Assembly: GCA_947646735.1 (NCBI GenBank)
Contig: CANTFK010000488.1
Span: 1 to 29,050, forward strand
DNA: 29,050 nucleotides
Reading direction: 5' to 3'
Origin: Peronospora farinosa
Lineage: Eukaryota > Oomycota > Peronosporomycetes > Peronosporales > Peronosporaceae
This document shows, one piece after another, positions 19,843-28,194 of the stretch. Each line of letters begins with the position of its first letter. The first letter of the stretch is position 1. The notes under the pieces were generated by a model. It did no database searches. It saw only the letters and a list, made by a program, of their open reading frames with translations, and had not been told where the DNA came from. The translations under genes and the position numbers were made by a program.

Positions 19843-20771
19843 TAAGTCGCATAATTCTTGACTTAATACTATAAGTGACAATGAGTATCATATGAGTGTT
19901 AAGTCCAGATAAGGCTGCACAAGTAAACTAATAACACATATGCAAGCAATCTTGTTGTATTCACTATCTCTGTCGCACATTATGCAATTCCCGCGGAAGA
20001 TGTTGACCTGATCTTGCTACTTGGCGTAGTACCGAGGTACATGAAAGCATTGTCGCATTAAGGCCCATTGCACATGCATGAGTCCGATAGATTCTTGCAC
20101 TGATAATTCATGGCATTGTTATCAAAATCCTCAAAGGCTCACGACCAACATGGCGCGTGTCTTGAAAACCATTGTAGAAAGAAAACTTCTAGTATTATTC
20201 GATGAAGTGAAGTTGTTTCGAAAGCAAGTAGGACAGAAGTACACAGTGATATCAATTGCAGATAAAGACACGCAAACATCAGCAGAAATGATAGTCTTAG
20301 CAAGCATCATGTAAGGAGTTTTTGCTGTTGACAAGGTGCCGTAAAGAGACGCAAAAAGTGCCATGTCTTTTTTCACGTACAGATGTAGTACCTCCAACAG
20401 CTACTGTAACCTCTCAGTGGTTCCTACTGCTTGCTTCAACTATAGTCATTTGTAATGCTAAGAGGTCTGGATAATGCCCATATACGCCCTAAATGGTCAT
20501 TCTATCGCACTATATTATCATTTTCGTATGTACCAGCAGCTGCATGCATTTCTTAAAGTGCTATCATACGGCAGAGAGCCTGATGACGCTCCTATTTTTT
20601 GTACACTATGTTTTCTCTATTAGGACCATACTCTACAATACTGAAAAAGACTGAGAGAATTTGCCAAATTTTGATATAAAAAAACCTCAATAAAAAACAA
20701 CCAATCAAACACGTCGCTAACCACCTGTATCGCTTGCGCGTCTTTTCAACCAATTGGCTCGTGATGTACAA
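19843..20771. other. Intergenic region with CCAAT motifs near the lipase
   Basis: No supported gene. A 78-codon plus-strand frame (20078-20314, ATG start) has no recognisable domain. Two CCAAT motifs, at 20701-20705 and 20750-20754, lie just upstream of the lipase and may be promoter elements. Confidence 0.45.
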
Positions 20772-20841
20772 ATGGCTACATCTACTTTTGATCAGCATAA
20801 CTTCTACCATTATTTCAATATTGACAGACTGTCCAACATGA
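20764..20841 (+). promoter_or_regulatory. Possible upstream ORF overlapping the lipase start
   Basis: An ATG 8 nt before the lipase ATG opens a 25-codon frame, out of frame with the lipase. Its stop TGA (20839-20841) overlaps the in-frame lipase ATG at 20838 as ATGA, a layout that can support reinitiation. It matters only if transcription begins upstream of 20764. Confidence 0.3.
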
Positions 20842-21848
20842 CGTCTTCGTTACCCGCTCAAGCTTTTTGTCTACAAGATCAGCGCTACATGGATGGCTAT
20901 TTCATTAACGATCGTAACCAGAAGCTCTTCTATTGTGCTGCTTTCCCTCCCACTTCAGTGTCTCTTCGTGGTGTAGTGCTCTTTCTGCATGGCATTGGAG
21001 AGCATTCACTCCGGTTTACGCACGTTTATAAACATTTGTGTGTCAACGGATACGGAGTGATTGCGTACGATATGCTAGGACATGGTCAGAGTGAATGCGA
21101 GAAACCCGACCTGCGGGCCCATGGGTCTAAATTTCACTTTTTTGTGGACGACACCAATCAATTTGTAACCGCTGCCAAGATAGCAGTATACAGCAAAATG
21201 TTGCCTGAAGGTGCATCCGATCCGTCTCTAGTTATAATGGGTATCTCTTTTGGAGCTTTAGTCGCTCTGAATACAATTCTATCAGATATCCATCATTTTA
21301 GCGGCTGTGTAGTAACCTCACCAGCCATTGCAGTTGAATATACTCCAGTTCTCTATGTCATGGAGATGGTATCCAAACCGCTAGCGTGGTTGTGTCCTAC
21401 AGCGAGGTTAGTGGCTGGAGTGAACATGAATGGATTAACTCGAGACCCTGAATTTTTCAAGGATTTTATAGCCGACCCGTTGAATGTCACGGACAATTTG
21501 ACGGTGCTCATGGCAGTGCAGGTGAGCTCGGGGATGTCGCAGCTGCAGACCGACAAGCAGATTGAAGACAACAAGAGCACATTTTGCAACGTACCTCTGC
21601 TTGTTCTGCAGGGAACAGAGGATAAAGTTACGAGTGTGACGGCTGTAAAAGACTTTATCAGTCGGGCTGCAAACAAGGACAAGGAGCTGAAACTGTTCAT
21701 GGGACTTTTTCATTGTCTCTGGAACGAACCAGAAAAGCAGCAGGTGATGGACTATGCTAGTGACTGGCTTAATAAACGGTTTCTTGGCCCGTCCATAGCA
21801 GACTCTCACGACGCAGTGTCAACCTTCATGGAGACCTCAAATCTCTAG
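20772..21848 (+). CDS. Monoacylglycerol lipase-type alpha/beta hydrolase
   Basis: A single-exon protein of 358 residues from ATG 20772. It has the Hydrolase_4 / monoglyceride lipase plan: oxyanion motif His-Gly-Ile-Gly-Glu-His (73-78), nucleophile Ser159 in Gly-Ile-Ser-Phe-Gly, acid Asp284 in Gly-Thr-Glu-Asp-Lys, and base His314 in Leu-Phe-His-Cys-Leu-Trp-Asn-Glu. The triad is complete and correctly ordered. A cap region lies between about 190 and 270. Relatives release fatty acids from monoacylglycerols or lysophospholipids. There is no signal peptide. An alternative start at ATG 20838 (Met23) has A at -3, and a near-match to the initiator (ACCATTATTTCAATATT, about 20806-20822) lies 29 nt before it, so the first 22 residues are uncertain. 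Confidence 0.9.
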   Translation: MATSTFDQHNFYHYFNIDRLSNMTSSLPAQAFCLQDQRYMDGYFINDRNQKLFYCAAFPPTSVSLRGVVLFLHGIGEHSLRFTHVYKHLCVNGYGVIAYDMLGHGQSECEKPDLRAHGSKFHFFVDDTNQFVTAAKIAVYSKMLPEGASDPSLVIMGISFGALVALNTILSDIHHFSGCVVTSPAIAVEYTPVLYVMEMVSKPLAWLCPTARLVAGVNMNGLTRDPEFFKDFIADPLNVTDNLTVLMAVQVSSGMSQLQTDKQIEDNKSTFCNVPLLVLQGTEDKVTSVTAVKDFISRAANKDKELKLFMGLFHCLWNEPEKQQVMDYASDWLNKRFLGPSIADSHDAVSTFMETSNL

Positions 21849-22684
21849 AGTGGGTGACAGTGTCGTGTGGCCGACCCGGGGATCTGTATCCTACGAGGCG
21901 AGTTGTTCTATATTGTAAACCAAAGAATTTCATGTGGATCGAAGACGTAAATAGTATGTACACCCAGAACGATGACGTGCTTTGCATTTGATTGGACTTA
22001 CAAGTTATATAGGCAAGAAAGAAGCAGCACCTGACAAGACTGAAAAACGTCGGAGTTGTTCTTAGTGATTACGCTGTACAAACGAGTCAGTTCTTTATGA
22101 TATCTTCGACGTTTCTTCTTACATTACTATTCGTACCAACAATTCAGTTAATCTGTTCCCTATCTAACATTTTTACATTTTTAAAATTCATTGGGGGTAA
22201 GTAACTTAGGAAGACAGATAAGCGTCCAGTAGAGGGGTAGCTCGATGCCATTTCATCCATAATCGCAGTACTAACATTACGGCTCATAAAGTATGCAAAG
22301 ACTTCTTTTGGACACTTCCATATTGTTGATACTAATAAGCGGTCACCGATGAACGGAGCCGATAAAACTAAGGTGCTTGTGTGCCGTAACGAGGCATAGA
22401 ACATACGCTACTCTTCACAAAAGGAGATTATTTGCCACATAGTGCACTGGTACGATGTCCCAGAAATTTCATTTGATGTTTTTCGTATCTTCTCGTTGCG
22501 AGTAATGAAATTCTAGATTTATATTACTGATAGTCATGCTTTTAATTGGTAGCAAGAGTTCTTTCAAGAGATAGTTTTAACACTTCTTCATTAGCCATGC
22601 TCATAGCTGCACTGTACTAAAAATTCAATAACGACTAAGACATGCTCGATGTTGTATCATTGCAAGTGGTGTGCTTATTTAAAT
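21849..22684. other. Intergenic region
   Basis: No supported gene. A minus-strand ATG frame (22404-22144, 86 codons) has an ordinary amino-acid composition but no recognisable domain, and could be a gene fragment. Confidence 0.4.
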
Positions 22685-22889
22685 GAAAGTTTGCCAAGGT
22701 CGACACGTCTCTCAGGAATTGCTACACGCTGGACGCGCTGGATCAACTCACGGTCACTTAGTCGTACTTTTCGTGTCGATCTGTTCGAAGGTGATACCGA
22801 CGACGTATTCAATTGTGTGCTGGATGCCGGACCTCTTCCAAGATCTGATGCATGAGCCAGTCCCTTTGCCAGCAATTCGGAGAGTGGCG
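22685..22889 (-). pseudogene. 5' stub of FYVE-variant paralogue 2
   Basis: On the minus strand this corresponds to the first codons of the gene at 25894. The ATG is present, but the missing G in a GAGG/GAGGG run throws the frame to an early stop within about 15 codons. The coding similarity ends at 22685, where the inverted repeat ends, so the START-like and zinc-finger parts are absent. The promoter FPR half is also changed (CGAATT instead of CGATTT). Confidence 0.8.
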
Positions 22890-23114
22890 ACAGGATCAAC
22901 GGGCCAGACTTGGACAATAGATATTGGGTTGAGTCCCACGGAAAAGAACGGAGAAGAGACCGAGACAATGGAGACGTACGTATGGCAAGTCAAACGTTCT
23001 ATCGAATGTGTCTATGGTTAGTCGATGGAATCAATGACGAATTCGAACATACGGTCCTTATACCTACTGGATGTACTTTTCTACCAGGACGACAATACAA
23101 GCAGCGTGACCTTT
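22685..23114 (+). repeat. Inverted repeat, left arm
   Basis: The reverse complement of this segment matches 25633-26063 with nine substitutions and one single-base indel by manual alignment (about 98% identity). Similarity stops abruptly at both ends. It holds the promoter region and 5' end of a FYVE-variant gene, pointing left. Confidence 0.95.
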
Positions 23115-24050
23115 TCACAGCTCGAGCCTAAAATAGTGCAACGTCCATGCCTTTTTTGGGTTTAAATCTTTGGTTTCTGAGCCACCGAACGCTTTAATTA
23201 TATGTGAGAGGTTACAACGAGAATCCCTCGAGAAAAAAATATACAAACATTCTCATCTCTTCGTGGTATCAAATATAAGAGGATGTACAATCAACAAAGC
23301 GATCTTCACTGTACCACAGTGGCAAGTAATAACGGTTAAGCTTGATACTGTATAGAGTGTTGGTTTCAATCCGCAATGCTGAGAAGCGAAAAGAAGATTT
23401 ATCGACAAGTCTCTGACACACTTGATACATGAAAGTACCACGTATGAATATGAGTGCTGACATTATGGGCAAGAATACATTATTTTTCTCCATCTGACAC
23501 TAGATCGAATGTGCTCTTCTGTAAATACGCTGGCTATTTCAGACGTGTCAATACATCAAACACCGTATACTGCCTAGTATGTTACCAATAAGGATTTAAA
23601 AAGTCCGAATTACGCAGCAACTCACTCCTTTGAAATACCATTTAGTAGTAAATTAAGGTCAAACTTAGTTACTCATCATTCAGTGTCAAGCTTATAAGTG
23701 ATGGACGTGTCATTCGAAAATCCTACCATGGTTCGACAATATGAACAGATCCACGCTTTTCATGTTGCACTTGCAACTGAAAAACCGACATGGCTGTACC
23801 TTTGTAGACGATTTTATGAGAAAACTCTACTAGACTGAGAAGATGGATCACGAAAAGAATTAACTTTCTTCTTCTTGTTCCTTTAGTCCTACTTTGTTTG
23901 TTGAATATGTCTTTTTCTCTCGGGCTCGTCTCCAAGTAGAGGGTGGGCAAGATGATTGTGGCCAGTGTTTCATCTCTCATCTGAGTAGTCCTTTTGACTC
24001 AAGTCTTACGTCTATTTGAATCATGTCATGCTGACCGTGAGGAAGTTGTT
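23115..24050. other. Intergenic spacer inside the inverted structure
   Basis: No supported gene in 936 bases. The short frames on the minus strand at 23253-23493 and 23723-23980 show no recognisable motif. Confidence 0.5.
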
Positions 24051-24064
24051 GCATTCCTCAATTT
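24051..24064 (+). promoter_or_regulatory. Oomycete Inr-FPR core promoter of FYVE-variant paralogue 1
   Basis: GCATTCCTCAATTT matches the CATTYYNCAWTTT core of the element at all 13 positions. A start at A24053 lies 53 nt before ATG 24106 and after the earlier in-frame ATG at 24028, so it favours 24106. Confidence 0.7.
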
Positions 24065-24105
24065 ACCTTTTCAACAAAAAGAGGAGAAAGTTCTTACGAC
24101 CCGTG

Positions 24106-25389
24106 ATGAAAACTACCGTCCGAGCTCCGCTTCAAGCACTACATTTAGTTGAACGAACGCCGGTCGTTCGTTGTAAACACCGAAATAGTCTTCGACAACG
24201 CCCTAATTACATTGCATTAACACCCCCGTCCGTGAATCCAACATTGGTCCGATCTTCTCCGTTGCGAGCAGTACGGATCAATGACCGAGAACTATTTTGC
24301 CGTGCTCGACGGATACAGCGGTTGCAACATTTATCTCGTAGTAGCGACAACCATTCATCCGTGAGCTTAGTAAATCAAGGCTGGCGACCGCGACGACAAA
24401 AGAAGGGCTTTGAGCTTTATACACGAGAATCTCCAATGAACAGCGAAACAAACAGTTCGCAAACTTTATCATCACTACTTGACAGCGAGGTCTTGGCGGT
24501 AGGGAATGTAGCGTGCTCGATCGATCAGTTGGCATTGCCACTTAGCTCATCAAACGAGAGCGACTATAATTCGGTCATGCATTCACTGTACGGCTCAGAC
24601 TTCATCTATGGGTCACTCGTGCATAAAGCTATCTTCCGTCGCAAGTCGCACAGTCGAGGTACTGACGCCACTCACGAGAGAACGGCGCTAGGTCGACAAG
24701 GAGACGATCGTAGCAACAAGCTCCTGATTAAGACGTCTGCCTTTGTGTCCACCTCCATGTTTGACAAGAAGAACCAGCAAATGTGCTATGCTGAACTCTT
24801 CTCACCCACTTCAAGCGGTGGCTTCAGCATTACGACCTTTTCGTTGACTGGTCGAGAAATGGTCACAGGTAAAATCCAGGTCCCACTGCGTCGGAAGCTG
24901 CATCACCTGCATCCGTTCAGCACTTGGTTCTCTGCTGAACCGGTAGACTCAGGAGTACACGTGGTCTTTCGAGCTCGGTTTCACCGTTCAGAGAGCGACG
25001 GATTGTGTTCACCGAAGGTGATGAATGCTCGCCTTTGGAAGATCGTCCAAGGCGTGTGTAAGCTCGGAAAACTGGTAGACAGCAGAGCTCAGCAGCCTCG
25101 TCGACTCAAGAGCAACGCAAATCACGTTGCTGCGAGTGGACCCCGAAACTCGCGCTGCATCGTATGTACGCGAACTTTATGTCACATCTTCATGACACGG
25201 AGCTGTAGACGTTGCGAGTTATGCTCCTATAACGTATGCAGTGCATGCTGCTCGCCACAACATGTGACCATCTACAATCGACATGTAGCACCGCTACTGG
25301 TGTGCGCCCGATGCCGGGAGAGTGTCGCTCGGGAAGATTTTGACAGTCAACTTCGAGCCGTGTATCCTCCTGGCTCTGTGAAAATCTAA
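24106..25389 (+). CDS. FYVE-variant zinc finger protein, paralogue 1
   Basis: A single-exon protein of 427 residues. A basic Ser/Arg-rich N-terminus is followed by a middle region (about 155-320) that aligns with its neighbour at 25894 and may be a START-like lipid-binding fold, though this is uncertain. A C-terminal cross-brace finger has eight Cys (351-403): CIVC, CELC, Cys-x2-CC and CARC, with the shared segment His-Val-Thr-Ile-Tyr-Asn-Arg between. It resembles FYVE fingers, which bind PI3P on endosomes, but the RKHHCR motif that makes the PI3P contact is replaced by Ser-Cys-Arg-Arg-Cys-Glu. Lipid binding is therefore doubtful. It lies between two inverted arms derived from paralogue 2, on the same strand as that gene and 504 bp upstream of it. 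Confidence 0.75.
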   Translation: MKTTVRAPLQALHLVERTPVVRCKHRNSLRQRPNYIALTPPSVNPTLVRSSPLRAVRINDRELFCRARRIQRLQHLSRSSDNHSSVSLVNQGWRPRRQKKGFELYTRESPMNSETNSSQTLSSLLDSEVLAVGNVACSIDQLALPLSSSNESDYNSVMHSLYGSDFIYGSLVHKAIFRRKSHSRGTDATHERTALGRQGDDRSNKLLIKTSAFVSTSMFDKKNQQMCYAELFSPTSSGGFSITTFSLTGREMVTGKIQVPLRRKLHHLHPFSTWFSAEPVDSGVHVVFRARFHRSESDGLCSPKVMNARLWKIVQGVCKLGKLVDSRAQQPRRLKSNANHVAASGPRNSRCIVCTRTLCHIFMTRSCRRCELCSYNVCSACCSPQHVTIYNRHVAPLLVCARCRESVAREDFDSQLRAVYPPGSVKI

Positions 25390-25632
25390 GTCTTGCCCAA
25401 AGCTGTTTCCAAGTGGAAGAAACAAGCAAGAGGACAGGACACTATCGTAATAGTACATTGTAGGTTTACTACAACCATTTCAACGTCATGGTGGACATGC
25501 ACTTCAACTTGAAGCTGTCATGATGCGTACTGAGCTCCCCAAAAGCAAAATGTCTTGATTGCTTACCAGTTGACATCTGTCATCAACGCATCGTCGATGC
25601 AAGTGCTTTGTCGTATAGTATCATAGTCTTCC
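25390..25632. other. Short spacer after paralogue 1
   Basis: This is the 3' flank of paralogue 1, up to the start of the right inverted arm. No other feature is visible. Confidence 0.5.
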
Positions 25633-26063
25633 AAAGGTCACGCTGTTTGTATTGTCGTCCTGGTAGAAAAGTACATCCAGTAGTTGTAAGGACCGTATGT
25701 TCGAATTCGTCATTGATTCCATCGACTAACCATAGACACATTCGATAGAACGTTTGACTTGTCATACGTACGTCTCCATTGTCTCGGTCTCTTCTCCGTT
25801 CTTTTCCGTGGGACTCAACCCAATATCTATTGTCCAAGTCTGGCCCGTTGATCCTGTCGCCACTCTCCGATTTGCTGGCAAAGGGACTGGCTCATGCATC
25901 AGATCTTGGAAGAGGGTCCGGCATCCAGCACTCGATTGAATACGTCGTCGGTATCACCTTCGAACAGATCGACACGAAAAGTGCGACTTAGTGACCGTGA
26001 GTTGATCCAGCGCGTCCAGCGTGTAGCAATTCCTGAGAGACGTGTCGACCTTGGCAAACTTTC
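25633..26063 (-). repeat. Inverted repeat, right arm
   Basis: Partner of 22685-23114. It is one base longer because of the extra G in the GAGGG run. It covers about 260 bases upstream of the ATG at 25894 and the first 57 codons of paralogue 2. Confidence 0.95.
25860..25873 (+). promoter_or_regulatory. Oomycete Inr-FPR core promoter of FYVE-variant paralogue 2
   Basis: CCACTCTCCGATTT matches YCAYTYYNCAWTTT with one mismatch (G for A). A start at A25862 gives a 32-nt leader to ATG 25894. The left-arm copy differs by one base within the FPR. Confidence 0.65.
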
Positions 26064-27255
26064 GTCCAAACGCGGATGGAAACGCGTTCGAATTGGTGTC
26101 ACAAATGGCATGAAAGTACATTTTCGGGTACGACATGCCCAGTCGCGGCAATGCCAAGTGCTTGGTGAAGGTGAGATTCGAACTCGAATCTCGAAACTGC
26201 TGGCATTAGTGCGAGATTCAAGTGAAAGTGAGAGCAATGCGCTGCTACGTGCTTTGTACGGTTCCCACTTTATCTACACCTCACTCTTACATGCTATTCC
26301 CAACACGGAACGTGGGTCACTAGTACTATCACCTGGTACTAATAGGTCAGCTATGGGCCAACAACTGATGGTTCGGACAGTGAGCTTTGCACACCAAAGA
26401 TTGGCCTTTTATCCACGACCATCGACTAGTGTCGCGTCCACTTCGATGACGGCATCTGAGTCATCGGATTCAAGTCATCGGGTTAAGAATGAACAATGCT
26501 GTTACATTGAACTCTTAACACCTACACAAGAAGGGTTTCAAATGTCCTTCTGTACACTCGATGCTGCTGATGTGCTGGCGGGGAAGGCACCATCTGACTG
26601 CGTCATATCGCTACATCCGATATCAGGCTGGTTGATAGCAGAACCGAGTCCTCGGAACCCCGAGACACTTCGCATTACGTTCCAAGCTGCATTTCTAGGC
26701 AATGTACCTGGTGGTTGTGACTCTCGAGTAGCTCAAGATCGACTCTTGTTTCTTGCTAGAGGTGTTTGTAGATTGGAAAAGGTACTTCGTCGACGAAATC
26801 TTCGACACCAACGGACAGTTCCTGGTCGAGTATGGCAAGCACTCTTGAATTCATTTCGAGCAATGGGAGTTGTCGACTCGGAAGATGAAAGGTGTTCAGG
26901 TGGAACGCACCGTAATTGGCACTGTATTGCCTGTACTCGGTCTTTCTTTCCAACACTGTCGAAAACTTGGCGACGATGTGATTTGTGTGCGTATCGAGTA
27001 TGTGACGAGCCCGTGTGCTGTTCACACGAACGAGTCACTATTTACAATCGTTACGTTGCACCGCTGTCAGTTTGTGCACGTTGTCGAGAGTGTATTGATG
27101 AACGAGAGAGCGATCATCAAACCAGTGAGATTCTAATGGGAAGCGGAACACGAGATGTCCATTACACAGGCGTCAGTCTCCGATTTACCGATCGAGAGCG
27201 TGAGCGTGAACCAGAATTTGAATTGGATCCGTCTGACCGTAACCACGGTAGGTGA
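25894..27255 (+). CDS. FYVE-variant zinc finger protein, paralogue 2
   Basis: A single-exon protein of 453 residues with the same plan as paralogue 1. The N-terminus is basic (Val-Arg-Leu-Ser-Asp-Arg-Glu-Leu matches Val-Arg-Ile-Asn-Asp-Arg-Glu-Leu). The middle region (about 100-300) shares Leu-Tyr-Gly-Ser-x-Phe-Ile-Tyr. The zinc finger (343-397) has CIAC, CDLC, Cys-x4-CC and CARC and the shared Val-Thr-Ile-Tyr-Asn-Arg-Tyr-Val-Ala-Pro-Leu. It again lacks the RKHHCR motif. The first 57 codons lie in the right arm of the inverted repeat. A tail rich in Arg-Glu repeats follows the finger. Another frame stays open from 27155 past the stop to 27442 and looks protein-like, so the original C-terminus may have been longer. 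An AATAAA lies at 27438. Confidence 0.75.
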   Translation: MHQILEEGPASSTRLNTSSVSPSNRSTRKVRLSDRELIQRVQRVAIPERRVDLGKLSSKRGWKRVRIGVTNGMKVHFRVRHAQSRQCQVLGEGEIRTRISKLLALVRDSSESESNALLRALYGSHFIYTSLLHAIPNTERGSLVLSPGTNRSAMGQQLMVRTVSFAHQRLAFYPRPSTSVASTSMTASESSDSSHRVKNEQCCYIELLTPTQEGFQMSFCTLDAADVLAGKAPSDCVISLHPISGWLIAEPSPRNPETLRITFQAAFLGNVPGGCDSRVAQDRLLFLARGVCRLEKVLRRRNLRHQRTVPGRVWQALLNSFRAMGVVDSEDERCSGGTHRNWHCIACTRSFFPTLSKTWRRCDLCAYRVCDEPVCCSHERVTIYNRYVAPLSVCARCRECIDERESDHQTSEILMGSGTRDVHYTGVSLRFTDREREREPEFELDPSDRNHGR

Positions 27256-28194
27256 GGACCAAATGGAAACCGGCGATCCAGTCGAAAGCCGCAACCCAAG
27301 CGAAAAGCTCAATGTGATTCCCACCTATGCTCGGTCTCGCCTTTTTCAAGATCTGGAGACGATAGAAACTCTCCAGGGTGGATGTAGCATCAGCAGTGCG
27401 TACGTAATATTAACCTACAATGTTGTTGTTGTATGTCAATAAAGCTTGCCAATTGTGAATACTATGGAGTGATCTCTTGACGGTCGTGGGCGTTTGCTTC
27501 AGCGAGAATTCAGGTAGCCTTATTGAGGAGTGAAGAACGGTCTGGATGCACAAGGCATCATATCCGATTCGAAAAACTGAAGTTTTCCCGACTGAAAAAC
27601 CAGCGAAAGCATCGCCAAGGACGACTTGGCAAGCATACTCTTTCCAACGCGCAAGTATGATAAATCTCCCGTGGCGAACACTTGCAAATGTAGTATTGAA
27701 AACCATCTCCGTGTAAACCGAAACACATTCGAAATAGTGGAATGACGAGAGTTGGAACAGCTTGCCATTGAATAAATTTTGGGTATATATCAACCTCTCG
27801 CTTGAGATATATGTAGCATGGCATCACGTTGAAGCTCGTCTGACAATGAAAACGGGCGCTCAGAAGACACCAACCTTGTTCTCATGTTTTAACCAGTGGA
27901 CTATATTGTTTTGATCAACAATCGATGATATCTCGCAAGAGAATACCATTGCCATAAAGCTGCTTCTCCCCGGTCAGCAATCACCTCTATATGTGCTTGT
28001 TAGCAAGAAGAACATCTCTTTGCACGATCGGTGCCGAATCATAATTATGGGTACGATTCACGTACACCCACACAGTAATATCCGAAAAACGCAAGCCCAG
28101 AGGCTATCTCCTCCAGCACCAGGACTCCCTGTAACGAAACTGGAATGTTTGCTAAGCTGTGGATGGCGGAATCGGCGACCACGTTCAACTTCAG
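27256..28194. other. Intergenic region between convergent genes
   Basis: It holds the 3' flank of paralogue 2 (AATAAA at 27438-27443) and that of the alpha-kinase. On the minus strand, 27827-27410 has three overlapping open frames with protein-like patches, possibly a frameshifted gene remnant. I do not recognise it. Confidence 0.35.

Noticed and set aside
22675..22968. 97-codon minus-strand frame in the left arm as a separate gene
   Set aside because: It has no ATG (it begins with TTG), and it contains only the 5' stub of the paralogue in the right arm.
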